Of a stretch of DNA of 64,000 bases, positions 42,087-52,893 are shown one piece after another (position 1 is the first letter of the stretch; each line of letters opens with the position of its first letter). Under the pieces are notes generated by a model. The model was not told where the DNA came from, made no database searches, and saw only the letters and a program-made list of their open reading frames with translations. Made by a program: the position numbers and the translations under genes. Source of the DNA: Dendrolimus kikuchii (taxonomy: Eukaryota > Arthropoda > Insecta > Lepidoptera > Lasiocampidae); the NCBI GenBank assembly GCA_019925095.2, contig JAHHIN020000030.1, positions 6,535,001 to 6,599,000 of the forward strand. Reading direction: 5' to 3'.

Positions 42087-45000
42087 AAAAGTATCGCCTT
42101 CGGTATTCGGCGATGCCTGGTGATTCGTCGGTGTGTTTGGGTGATGAGTGTGTGTGTTGTTGTTTGGTGGTGTGTGGTGTGGTGTATTTGAGTCACTCAG
42201 TATGAAGGCCGGTTTAAGGCGGTCTACCGATACTGATACCTGCTTACCGTTTACCATTATTTTGAAGACTTTATCACCTCTGGCAATAACCTCGTAAGGT
42301 CCGGTATACGCGGGTTTTAGGGAACCTCCTATCTTATCGTCCCGGAGAAAAACATAAGCTGAGGTAGATAGGTCTTTGAAGACAAAGGTAGTACGCCTGC
42401 TGCTGTGCCGTGCGGCTGGTGATGGTTGTAAGTCCCTCACGAAACCGCGTAGGCGTGATAAATAATCTGTCACGTCAATGGTCTCGTCTGCCGGAGGGTT
42501 GAAGAAATCCCCTGGGAGACGCAAAGGTTGACCGTACAGAAGTTCAGCCGTGGAAGCCTGAATATCTTCTTTATAGGCGCTTCGTATCCCCAGTAACACG
42601 AGTGGAAGTGTCTCCACCCAGCTGCTGTTGCCGTGGCAAGTTATGGCAGCCTTAAGTTGCCGGTGAAACCTTTCGACGAGTCCGTTACACGCTGGATGGT
42701 ATGCGGTCGTCCTACGGTGTTGGAACCCGGCAATGGCGGATAAATGCTGGAATAAGGTCGATTCAAACTGGCGTCCTCTGTCCGTGACTATATCCATTGG
42801 GCAACCGAATCGGGATATCCAGCCGCTCAGCAACGCCTTTGCCACCGTCTCGGCCGTTATGTCTGCCAACGGTATTGCCTCTGGCCATCGCGTGAACCTG
42901 TCGACGGCTGTAAGGCAATATCGAAATCCTTGGCATAATGATAAGGGGCCTACAAGATCTATGTGGACAAATGCTAGTCTGGCCTGCGGTAATTTAAAGT
43001 TACCTAAAGGGGCAGACACATGGCGAGTAACTTTCGTGCGTTGGCATGCAAGGCAGCTACGAACCCATTCACGGCAGTCTCTTTTGACTCCCGGCCAGAC
43101 GTAACGCTCCGCAACCAATCTGGCAGTGGCGTTGGCGCCGGGGTGGCTTAAAGAGTGGAGACTGTCGAAAACTGCTTTACGTAGCTCTCGAGGTACGAAC
43201 GGCCTCTCATTAGTGTCGCTTGTGTCGCAATAGAGGTAACTCTGCGTACCGGGGATTTTCACCTTCTCCAGTCGTAGGGACGATCCTGTTTCTTGAAGCT
43301 GCTTTAGCTCCAGGTCAGCCTGTTGGGCGGAAGCTATCTCCTCAGCGGAAACCGGCTGTGCAATCTCGTCAATGCGAGAAAGTGTATCCGCCACGACGTT
43401 ATCTTTACCTGATATATGCCTGATGTCAGTCGTAAACTGGGCTATCAGGTCTAGATGTCTAAATTGTCGTGGGGAGCATTTCTCTTTACGGGAGTGGAAG
43501 GCAAAGGTGAGTGGCTTATGATCAGTATAGATCGTAAAGTCGCGCGCCTCCACCATATGCCGAAAATGCTTTACACTCTCGTAGATTGCCAAAAGTTCGC
43601 GGTCATAGGGCGAATATTTAATTTGCGCTGAACTCAGCTTCCGTGAGAAGAACGCCAACGGCTGCCAAACGTTCTGCTTCAACTGCTGAAGAACTGCACC
43701 GATGGCTGCATCCGAAGCATCGGTCACTAGAGCGAGCTTCGCGTGGCAATCTGGGTGCGCTAGCATTGTTGCCTGGCAAAGACTATCTTTGCAAGCCTGG
43801 AATGCCTCTGCTTCTCGTGTGGTAAAATTAATGGGATGGGAACCTTTTACTGAATTTGCAAGTAGAGCGTTTAGGGGTGCCTGATGCTTAGCCGCGCCTG
43901 GGATAAATCGGCGGTAAAAGTTGAGCATCCCCAAAAAACGGCGCAACGTCCTGACCGTCTTTGGTGTAGGGAAATTTTGAATAGCTTCGACCTTGAATGG
44001 CAATGGTGTGGTTCCTTCGGCTGTTATACGGTACCCGAGGAAGGTAACCTCCGATACGCCGAAAATACATTTTCCTACGTTCACCACCATGCCAAAATCC
44101 TTGAGTCTACGAAACAGTTGATGTAGATGTTGCTCATGCATCTCCCGATTTTGCGAAAAGACTAAAAAATCGTCAAGGTAGGCATACACAAAGTCTAGTC
44201 CCCTAAGCATTTCATCGACGAAGCGCTGAAATGTTTGACCGGCATTACGAAGCCCGAACGTCATGTAAGGGAATTCGTAAAGACCGAACGGCGTCGTAAT
44301 GGCGGTTTTCGCGATGTCATCAGGGTTCAGGGGAATCTGGTTGAAAGCTTTGACTAGGTCGATGGTTGAAAAAATTTTACAACCGGAAAGGCTGTGAGCA
44401 AAGTCCTGGATGTGACGGATTGGATACATGTCCGGAATGGTTCTCGCGTTGAGCATGCGATAATCGCCACACGGACGCCATCCATCATTTTTCTTCGGGG
44501 CCAGGTGGAGTGGGGAAGACCATGCAGATTGCGATGGCCGGCAGATGCCGCTCTGTAACATAGAGTCGAATTCTGCCTTGGCTATTTTCAATTTGTCGGG
44601 CGCTAGTCGACGAGGTGTACTTGTTACTGGTGGCCCAGGTGTAGTACGTATGTGGTGTACTGTATTATGTGTAGGTACGCGGTGTATACCATGTGGACGT
44701 GTTATTTCGGGATAGTGTTCTAGTATGGTGTGATATATAGTGTCACCAGACATTACCTTTACCGAAGTGGCATCCACCGATTTTCGCGCAAGCAAAGCCG
44801 GGGTCGCAAGCGATGTTGTGCCGTCGATGAGGCGTTTGTTTCTCACATCGACGATGAGACCATAATGCGATAAAAAATCCACTCCTATTATCGCCCTCGT
44901 CACATCTGCAACAATAAATCGCCAAGCATAGTCACGGCGCAAGCCTAGGTTTAAAATAAAATTTACATAACCGTACGTATTAATTGTTGTACCATTGGCT

Positions 45001-45155
45001 GCACTTAAAATTAAATCAGTTTTTGAACACCGAGTCGTTAATTTAGATCTAGGAAATACACAAAGATCACTGCCTGTGTCTACTAAAAACTGTGTTTTGG
45101 ATCGCTGGTCCGTTATTATGAGGCGACCTGTGTTTGGGCAGTCTTCGGCCGCCAT
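42087..45155 (-). CDS. gypsy copy 2 pol (PR-RT-RNaseH-IN), 3'-truncated
   Basis: The ATG at 45155 overlaps the gag stop as TAATG, so the pol start coincides with gag termination. Protease [10 protein letters not shown] (DTGS intact), RT with YLDD, RNase H TDAS / RELLAIYE / TDHKP, integrase HHCC (H-x3-H...CLAC) and D/D/E ([21 protein letters not shown]), then a GPYEV...[13 protein letters not shown]-terminal domain and a Thr/His/Pro/Asn-rich tail. The frame then runs into R1 5' sequence after GDTFM, so the natural end is lost. All catalytic residues I can check are present. Confidence 0.85.
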
Positions 45156-45994
45156 TATAGATTGCCCCGCGCGTTTCCCGCGAAGTCACAGGGCTGTCTG
45201 CACCGGGTAGCCTTGTCCCCAAACTTGTGGTGGTACCAGCATGTTGGGAACCTTTTGTAGTTTGAGTTCGACCTTCGTGCTGATGATGAGCGTCCACGTC
45301 TGTATCTCTGAGGTGTCGTCGACCGTCCGCGCTGGCGCGACATTTTATCCATCTTTAGCATCATCGTCTGCATCTGCTGAGATAATACTGCAACCTGGTG
45401 GCTTAGGGGATGCGGTGCTGATGACGTTGATGGTGTTTCCGTCGATGCTGCTGCTATTTGCGGTCGTGATGGAACGACCTCGTGGATACGGTCGGCCAGC
45501 TCGGCGATTTCGTCCAGTGGTAGCTTCAGTTGGGATGCGATGATGGTCTGCGTACTTATGGGTAGCCTGCTGGTCCATATGGACCGCATAAAGTCCTCAG
45601 GAACGTCCGCCCCAGCCAGACTCTTTAAATGTCTGAGGAACTGTGTCGGCTTCCTGTCTCCTAACTCCTCATTCGTCAGGAGTTGGTGAATCTTCTTCTC
45701 CCGTGAAACTGACACCCGCTTGATAAGCTCGTTTTTTAATTTTTGGTACTTATCTGCCGCTCCTGGTGCGGTAATTACGTCCTCTATAATTGCTGCCGTT
45801 TCTGGGTCCAAGTGCGCCAAAGCATAGTGAAACTTGGTAGCCTCCGTGGTGATATTGGCTAACGCAAATTGGCTCTCCAGCTGCAAAAACCATAGCGACG
45901 GCCTATTCGGGTAAAACGGCGGTACTCTCACTCCAACTCTGCTTAATTCGGGATCGTTCGCCAGTACGGAGTGCTCTTTCTCGGGATCACACAT
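45155..45994 (-). CDS. gypsy copy 2 gag, intact
   Basis: About 279 residues from ATG 45994 ([11 protein letters not shown]). The capsid-type region ([36 protein letters not shown]) is followed by a coiled segment ([20 protein letters not shown]), an Arg/Ser-rich part and the box C-x2-H-x9-C-x3-C (CWYH...C...C). It ends NL-stop, with the stop sharing a base with the pol ATG. Confidence 0.85.
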   Translation of the reverse strand: MCDPEKEHSVLANDPELSRVGVRVPPFYPNRPSLWFLQLESQFALANITTEATKFHYALAHLDPETAAIIEDVITAPGAADKYQKLKNELIKRVSVSREKKIHQLLTNEELGDRKPTQFLRHLKSLAGADVPEDFMRSIWTSRLPISTQTIIASQLKLPLDEIAELADRIHEVVPSRPQIAAASTETPSTSSAPHPLSHQVAVLSQQMQTMMLKMDKMSRQRGRSTTPQRYRRGRSSSARRSNSNYKRFPTCWYHHKFGDKATRCRQPCDFAGNARGNL

Positions 45995-46010
45995 CACGTC
46001 GGGGTCACCA
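45992..46010 (-). promoter_or_regulatory. primer-binding site of gypsy copy 2
   Basis: On the minus strand TGGTGACCCCGACGTGATG directly follows the LTR; 18 of 19 bases equal the PBS of copy 1. Confidence 0.75.
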
Positions 46011-46339
46011 CTTTAGTAATAAGATCAACTAATAATTGTCTTTAGAAAATTTAATTACTATTTTTAGTACAAGCCAAGTATAATTATAAAACAGTTCCTT
46101 ATTAATCTTTATCCTTCGAATCTTGGAGCCAGTCGGTACATCGAATTTTTTCGTCCTACCGACGCGCGCGCTTTTTAGTGCAAGCCAAACAAAACTCCCC
46201 GCGCCCGCTCGGCTAGCGGTTACGCGGCGACAACGTGACCGCTGTATCTAATAATAAATTCGATGCGCGAGTCCGCTCCGGACATACAAAAGATATAAAA
46301 TTTATTTCTTTTTAAAATTAATGATGCATTTACACTACA
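46011..46339 (-). repeat. 5' LTR of gypsy copy 2
   Basis: About 329 bp, starting TGTAGTGTAAATG on the minus strand and ending at the PBS. The 3' end is inferred from the PBS position because no second LTR exists for comparison. Confidence 0.6.
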
Positions 46340-48341
46340 CATCACTGAAAGAGTCAGAAGTGGCATATAGAGCAATGTCATCGGCATACTGAAGGGCTTT
46401 GCAAAAGAAGCTTACAGAAGATTCTAAATCAGCCGTATAAATGTTATAGAGGATCGGGCTGAGGACAGAGCCTTGGGGTAAACCTTTCCATACAAGACGC
46501 GGGGGGGAGTCGATTCCCGAAACGCGGACGGAGATTGATCTCTCCATGAACATATTGGAAACAATGTTGACAATCCTCGGGGGGGATACTCAGATTGTGC
46601 AGCTTCTGCCTGAGTATTTGAAGGTTGACGTTGTCGTATGCAGACGTTATGTCTAAAAAGACTCCTACGACATGTTCATTTCGGGAAAAAGCTAATCTGA
46701 TGTCTGAGGTAATAAGGCTGAGACTGTCCATTGTACCTAAACCTCGTCTAAAACCAAACTGGCTGTTGGCTAATATGCCTTTGCTTTCTACGATCCACTC
46801 GAGTCGATTTTTAATTAAATGCTCCATAATTTTAGCAAGGACTGAAGATAGGGCTATAGGTCTATAAGCATCAGAGTCTGAAGCATCCTTGCCAGGTTTT
46901 AATATTGGAACAATTATTTGCTTTTTCCAAGACTCTGGGATAGATCCGGAAAGAAAAATCTGATTCAGAAGGTTCAGTAGAAAATGCTTAGAAGATTCAC
47001 AGGACTGAATTACAAAGGAATAAGTAATGCCGTCTACTCCAGGAGAAGAGTCTCGGAGATGATCTAGGGCAGCGCATAGTTCTCCAAAGGAAAATTTAGA
47101 ATTCATGGGATTCAACTCATCTGAAGGGGAACAACTGATGGCGGGACAAGGTTCAAGGGGAACAAAAGGACGTGCAAGCTTGTGCATGAAGTTGGAAGCC
47201 AGGAAGATGGATTATTGGAATTAATATTATCGTCACTTTGGGACTTTCTAAAGGCTTTTATTTTCTTCCATATCATAGAAGCTGGAGTCCTGGGAGAAAG
47301 GGATTCGCAGAAGGCTTGCCAACCTTTTTTTTTCTTTGAACGCAACAGTCTTTTAGAGGAAGCAGAGACTTTCTGAAATTCTAAGTAATTATCATATGTG
47401 AGGCTCCTGGTAAATTTAATCTCCGCTTCTTTGTGCTTTTTCACTATAGCGGAACATTCAGAATCCCACCAAGCAGGGGAGGGAATTTTATTTTTTACAG
47501 AGTTTTTTAAGGGGATTGATTGCTCAGCAGCAGATGTCAATGCAGATACATACTCATCATATAGGGAAGTAAAATTCAGAGAAGAAACATCAGGAAGAGA
47601 GTTTAATTTACTTTGTACCAAGGAAGAGAACTTATGCCAGTCAGCTAATGCGAGTCTAAATCTCAAGAGAGGCGTTGGAGTGACAGGAGGGGGTGAAGAA
47701 TCAGGCAAGGAACAAAGAATAGGGAGATGGTCACTTCCATAACAGTTAGAAAGAACAGACCATGAAAGAGAGTAGGCTATGGAGGGAGAGGATAAAGTAA
47801 GGTCAGGGGCACTCGGATTTTGAAGGGGAGAGACTCTACGCGTAGGGGTTCCATCATTAATGATGCATAAGTTTAGATCATTTAAGATATCAAGAAATGC
47901 TGGAGCAATAGGATCACAGGAAGCTGAACCCCACAAAGTATGGCGGATATTTAGGTCTCCTAGAATGAGGAGAGGGACAGGAAGATGGCATAAGAGGGAG
48001 AAAAGTTCTTGTATGAGGAGAGCATTGGGGTAAGGGATGTAGACAGACACAAATGTTATATTAAGACAACGGACAGCTACAATATTAATATCTGGGGAGT
48101 GAGGGGGGAGGGTGAAACGGGAGAATGTAATATTTCTTCTAACAAGAATAGCACAACCAGCCCAACCATCCGATCTATCATCTCGGATACATGAAAACCC
48201 AGGCACTCGAAATAAAGAACCAGGGTTCAACCATGTTTCAGAGAGGGCAAAAAGGTAAGGATTAAACTGATTAATTAAAAAAGATACTTCATGTTTTTTA
48301 TTATTAACACTACGACAGTTCCATTGAAGGACCTTCGCCAT
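46340..48341 (-). pseudogene. I-type LINE ORF2, endonuclease and N-terminal RT, interrupted
   Basis: APE endonuclease begins MAKVLQWNCRSVNNKKHEV; it includes SETW, GDLN and GSDHLPI (catalytic E, D and SDH). RT has DAYRPIALSSVLAKIMEHL, FGFRRG, LPQGSVLSP and YADD. Frameshifts occur near 47185 and near 46530. Sequence ends within ...ATSDSFSDV at the gypsy LTR. It overlaps ORF1 by 32 bp. Confidence 0.8.
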
Positions 48342-49767
48342 TTTGGATAGAAGAGTTTATAAGTGACGTAATAATTTTTTGAAGCATATCTATGACATTG
48401 TACGGTTGTATATCACCACATTTAGAAAATATATTAATTAAAGCTGTTGACAAAATTTGTACTAAATTATCATTAGCGGTAGAGATATTAGGGGAGTTAT
48501 CGCCAAGAGCACAACCATTTGGTAAAGAGGAAGGTGGTGAGGAGACAATATTAGCATGGGCTAGATGATCATATGTTGTACCTAGCTCCTGTCTAGGTTT
48601 TCTATGTATATAGATGGTTTTCCTATATGAAGAATTTGGTGCAGATTGAATAGTATTGGGAGAAGGTTCAGGGCACATAGGCGAGGGAACAGAATTAGGG
48701 GAGGGATAGGGTATGTAGGCAGATTTGTTTGGAACTGTTGAGGAAATGTCAGCATATGAAGTCCGAACAGGTTTAAATCTACGGGCTGCCTCAACATATC
48801 CAATATTTTCAGTGGACATTATGACTTTAATGTTTCTTTGGCGTGCATGTTCGGGGCATCTAGAGTCAGTGGCTGCATGGTTACCAGAACAAAACAAACA
48901 AGTAATTTTATCCTCAGGTACCTGACAAGTGGCATTTTCATGCGGGCCAGCACAGCGAGAACAGCGTGAGTTAGATCGGCATTTGTCACGGATGTGTCCG
49001 AAACGACAGCATTTTAGGCACTGTATAGTGGGAAGGGTATATGTTCCAACAGGTTGAGAGAGGTTGCAACAATAAACATGGCTTGGGAGGGATTGGCCTA
49101 AAAAGGTGAGAACTACAGTACCAGTGGGTTCCCAGCAGGTTGTATCTTCAACACGTTTTTTTTTATTTAGTCTTCTCGCTTTAATTACTATAGAAGACTC
49201 TGGACGGCACTCAGTCCATGAAACCAAGTCCTCCAAAGACCAATCTAGAGGGATTGAATGAATTACACCCATACGGGTAAGTTGGAAACGGGGAATTATT
49301 GCTGTAAGATTATTTAACTCTAGGAGAGGGTGGGATAAGAATGAGTTAGCTTCAGAGAATGTTTTAAAATAAATAGAAATTTTGTTTCTTCCTATGTTTT
49401 TTATTTCGTCAACCCCTGAGACTTTGCTGTTGTAAATAACTTGGGCTATTTTGAGGGCGCGCATATTGTTGGATGATTTGGGCAGGTCCACATCGGGACC
49501 CGTAACGTAAACAATAAAAGGGCCTGAGTCAGACTCAGAATACCTGAGATCCGAGTTTGCCTCAAATCCAGGTCTGGTGTATGTGTGTTGGATAGAGACT
49601 GAAGGGGGCAAAATTCTTTTCTCGGGGGTATTTGAAGGAGCCTCTAAAGAACGTTTAGCCCGTAATTTCTCCTTAGTTTGGCCAATAGCATGAGATTCGC
49701 CCACTTCCATTCCTAAAGAATGTCTCCCCCTATCAGGAGGGACTTTCTCTCCCACCGACTGCGACAT
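48310..49767 (-). CDS. I-type LINE ORF1 (gag-like, zinc knuckles), intact
   Basis: 485 residues from ATG 49767. Residues about 240-300 contain CLKCCRFGHIRDKC (C-x2-C-x4-H-x4-C), CSRCAGPHENATC and CLFCSGNHAATDSRC, an RNA-binding knuckle array of LINE ORF1 proteins. The N-terminal half has an RRM/PRE_C2HC-like region (ALKIAQVIYNSKVSGV...). No internal stop. It overlaps the ORF2 start in another frame, so ORF2 would need reinitiation or frameshifting. Confidence 0.75.
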   Translation of the reverse strand: MSQSVGEKVPPDRGRHSLGMEVGESHAIGQTKEKLRAKRSLEAPSNTPEKRILPPSVSIQHTYTRPGFEANSDLRYSESDSGPFIVYVTGPDVDLPKSSNNMRALKIAQVIYNSKVSGVDEIKNIGRNKISIYFKTFSEANSFLSHPLLELNNLTAIIPRFQLTRMGVIHSIPLDWSLEDLVSWTECRPESSIVIKARRLNKKKRVEDTTCWEPTGTVVLTFLGQSLPSHVYCCNLSQPVGTYTLPTIQCLKCCRFGHIRDKCRSNSRCSRCAGPHENATCQVPEDKITCLFCSGNHAATDSRCPEHARQRNIKVIMSTENIGYVEAARRFKPVRTSYADISSTVPNKSAYIPYPSPNSVPSPMCPEPSPNTIQSAPNSSYRKTIYIHRKPRQELGTTYDHLAHANIVSSPPSSLPNGCALGDNSPNISTANDNLVQILSTALINIFSKCGDIQPYNVIDMLQKIITSLINSSIQNGEGPSMELS

Positions 49768-49918
49768 TTATGAAGTAAAGTACTTACCACTAATAATAAA
49801 CTTAAAAATAGCCAACACCAACAGATAAATGACAACACAAAGCCAGGAAAACAGAAAAACACGAAAGAAAACCAGGAGAAATTCGCCAAAACGTGATTCC
49901 GCGGGAATGTCACCTGTC

Positions 49919-49990
49919 ACTTTACCACTTTCCATCACAGTTGGGCCGTCAGCCTGCCTGCTGTACTCCAGCAATAAAAAAAGCCCCTAA
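49919..49990 (+). repeat. family A retroposon tail fragment
   Basis: Only the tail (accactttccatca-agt-gggccgtc...gctgtactccagcaataaaaaaag) at the 5' boundary of the I-type LINE. Confidence 0.6.
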
Positions 49991-50039
49991 ATTGGATAAT
50001 AAAAAAAAAGAATAAAAATCTACCTGCCCCACTTTTATT

Positions 50040-50275
50040 ATTGTACGAGGATATACAGACAGCCCATCTGATGGGAAGTGGTTACCGTCGTCTATGTACA
50101 TTTGGAACACCAAAGGTGCTATCAATGTGCTGCCGCTCCCTAAAAGGAGCTGGAACCTGGCCACTAATGCCGGTACACAATAGACCAGGGGTGGTAGCAA
50201 TCCAGACGGGCAAATGCCCTAAAACTTGGCTGTCTGTTGTTTTGTCGCCTCTTACGATAGACCAGGCGATAATAA
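50040..50275 (-). repeat. family A retroposon, diverged
   Basis: Minus-strand copy with small internal deletions (the ...aaggttgttatggcg block is missing). It ends at ttacgatagac without the head. Confidence 0.75.
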
Positions 50276-51380
50276 AACGAATGGTTGGCAAAATAGGAAC
50301 CGGCCATACACTATTGAAGCATTGTTACAAGTTCTCATGATGCCACAAGTACCTACTTCTGATGTTTAACAGCTCTCCAGCTGGAAAGGAATCTTTTAAC
50401 ATGATGAAAATACTATCAAAGTGGGTCAACCACAAAAACATAACAAAACGTTACATAAATTCCATATGTACATTATTTGTTCATGTATTTTTTTATTACA
50501 TAAGATTATGTTGTGGCTATGTTAGATTTGACAGTCTTGTATTTTAACAATATTTTTTTTTTTATTGTTCTCGTTTAAACCAAAATGTCACCTACTGTAG
50601 ACTATTCGGATACTGAATACCTCAGTTTAATAGACTGAAAAATAATCCAATAACAAAAAATAAACATTTTTAATAATCGAAACATGTACAAATTAAACAA
50701 CTTTTCTTATAGCAATCCATGTTTGCGAATCAAAACATATAAACATATTGTTCCAACATTAGTCTTCTCCTGTAGACATGTAAAACTTTTTTGTATTTGA
50801 CCCAAGCACATATTAAAAAAAAATACATCAACTTATTTACATATGTTTATAAGTTTTTACCCCATTAATACTTAAATTGAAAAACAGAAACTATGAAATT
50901 TTGGCTAACACAATATTATTTTTATTTTAAAGATGCTTTCTACAAATTGACATTTTTCAGAATAATTCAATTCAATTAAATTTATTTAATGTGAAAATGG
51001 GTATTAAATTTAACATAGTACAAGGTGTTAAATTTAACATAGTACAGTTCTCCAAATTCCACCTTTCGGCATGCATATACAAGTATCCTGCTTACAAATT
51101 ACGGTATATTATATTTATCTAATTATTTAATTAATTATTTACCTAATAAAATGTCAACCAATAAATTATAAAATTGTGTATTAAACTACAACAATGTCAA
51201 TTAAAACAACAAACATTTTGTTTTTGCAATGAAATGATTAATATGTTATGAAAGTCTGTTCTTGATGAAAACATTTTACACCCCAATGTAACAAGTATAC
51301 ACATTTTCAATGGACACAAATCCAAGTTTTTAAAAAAAGAAAATCAAATTATACTAGCAACTTAAACTCCCAGAGATAAC

Positions 51381-51440
51381 ATTAACATCAAAGAAGAGGA
51401 AGAAGGCAGTAATCCCTTCTTCCTCTTCTTTGATGTTAAT
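51381..51440. repeat. perfect 26-bp stem-loop
   Basis: 51381-51406 is the exact reverse complement of 51415-51440, with an 8-nt loop (cagtaatc). The arms contain catcaaagaagaggaagaag. Confidence 0.95.
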
Positions 51441-51556
51441 GGCATTCTCTTCTTTATTGTCCTCTTCACTCTCTTTTATATCTTGTGCAGCATCTTTCAG
51501 ACTTTTTGTACATTCCACTTGATAGAGTAGATATCAACATATACATAATCAAAGTT

Positions 51557-51592
51557 ATGTGTCAGACTGGCTATCAAGCCAGTCTGACACAT
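51557..51592. repeat. perfect 16-bp stem-loop
   Basis: ATGTGTCAGACTGGCT, loop atca, then its exact reverse complement. About 115 bp from the previous stem-loop. Confidence 0.95.
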
Positions 51593-52377
51593 GATTTTCA
51601 CCATATATACATCAAATTGATGATATGATGACAGTTGATATGATGTTGTCTCCTGTGATTGCTGAAATAGAAATATATTAGCTTCAGCTTTATAGAGGAC
51701 AGATAACAGAAGAACTCTCTTATGGACCTAAGACTGAAAGACTTGTGAGCCTGAAATATTCTCAGGTGTAATAAAACTGTAGGCATTAGTAGATTTTAAG
51801 TTAGGGATAGCCAAAATTGTACTAATAAAACTTGTAAAATTGAACACAATAATAATTGAAGATTTTGCATAAGTAAGAGATGTCCACAATATTACAAACT
51901 TTGGAAGTAAATATCTTTCCTAATATTGGCTTAAATTGCTTATTTATTTAATTTATTTGGGAAACATACAATAATGGGGATTGTTCACTTTTTTTCAATT
52001 TAGCTTTTTGAAAAACCATTTCGAGGAATAGTGTTCCTAATCATTTCTGTCTAGTTAAAATTCCAAAAAACGTACAATCCCCTTGTATTTTGAAAGAAAT
52101 GCGTTTGACCTTTATTTGACCTTACTAAATCCTATGACGTCATTTACGTGTGGTGAAATGCATATGAATACCGTAGCCATTCAGTTTCAAAATACAAAAG
52201 GACCGACATTTTCCTTTTTATGTCATTGTTATGTCATACAACATCAACATAATCAAACATTTTATTCGACGTACTCCAGAATAAAATTATGTATATATTA
52301 TCTCTTCAGACCAATATTTCTTAAATATCTGTAAAGAGAATACTTACATATGGTCTCTAACTAAAAGTCAAAGAAAA

Positions 52378-52893
52378 GTGCATTATATAAACGAGCGTCT
52401 TCGTAAATGGCGATTGGAACGATGTCGAAACCTTTTCAAGAGATACGATCCAAAAAATAACCTGTTTACTGATGAGAAGATCATCACGGTGGAAGAAAAT
52501 TTAACTGGCAAAACAATACACCTTACGCCAGAAGTTAGAAGGACGTCCAAAATCACATATTGGAAACAATGATTTAAGCATTAACTGATACTTTATTCGC
52601 TGGATAGCAGTGGATTTTCCAACAGGACTCTGTACCCTCCCATGAAGCTAATTCAATCCAACATTGGTTGCAAGCTAATTTGTCAGACTTTGTTCAGAGC
52701 ATAGGTTGGCCTTCGTCGAGTTCTGACTTGAATTCTTTGGAGTATTCTTTATGAACTGCATTGGAGCTAATGGCATACAAAAAGTTCACCAGAACCTGAA
52801 TTTGTCTCAAGCGAGCCCAAATCAATAAATGGAAACTGATTGAAAAGATTAGTACCACCATAGAAGAATGGCCTATATCTTTAAAGCTTAATT
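52378..52893 (+). pseudogene. mariner-type transposase remnant
   Basis: The first segment reads RLRKWRLERCRNLFKRY...LFTDEKIITVEEN (first catalytic D in TDEK). A later segment in another frame reads WIFQQDSVPSHEAN...WPSSSSDLNSLEY (second D in QQDS; the third acidic residue is E about 37 residues on), followed by INKWKLIEKI. Frameshifts and several stops show it is dead. The spacing suggests a D37-type mariner relative; terminal repeats were not found. Confidence 0.7.

Larger units (their letters stand above)
42087..46339 (-). mobile_element. Ty3/gypsy element, CsRn1/Kabuki-like, copy 2 (3' end missing)
   Basis: 5' LTR (46011-46339), PBS, intact gag and intact pol up to the R1 junction. The polypurine tract and 3' LTR are absent. 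Related to copy 1 (same gag box, same PBS) but a distinct lineage with an unrelated LTR. It lies inside ORF2 of the I-type LINE. Confidence 0.85.
35109..49905 (-). mobile_element. I-type non-LTR retrotransposon, interrupted
   Basis: The minus-strand LINE has ORF1 at 49767-48310 and ORF2 from 48341. ORF2 stops at 46340, where a gypsy LTR begins, and its C-terminal end with 3' UTR resumes at 35760-35109. The outer boundaries are approximate. The left end is taken as the (GAA)n/poly-A-like tail (ttcttcttcttcttttttt). Roughly 1 kb of ORF2 (end of RT and the RNase H region expected in the I group) is missing between the two parts. Clade by motif only. Confidence 0.7.
50276..52377. other. AT-rich DNA with two perfect stem-loops
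   Basis: No clear gene. On the minus strand near 51380-51520 an open stretch reads KSLKDAAQDIKESEEDNKEENAIN and continues through the stem-loop. This could be a degraded host exon, but no convincing splice sites are seen. Confidence 0.35.

Noticed and set aside
35071..49918. ACCTGTCA at 35071-35078 and 49911-49918 as target duplication of the I-type LINE
   Set aside because: The left occurrence is separated from the presumed tail by about eight unrelated bases, and 8-bp matches at this distance can occur by chance.
52083..52334. 83-codon plus-strand ORF upstream of the mariner remnant
   Set aside because: AT-rich, no motif, not in frame with the transposase; likely chance.
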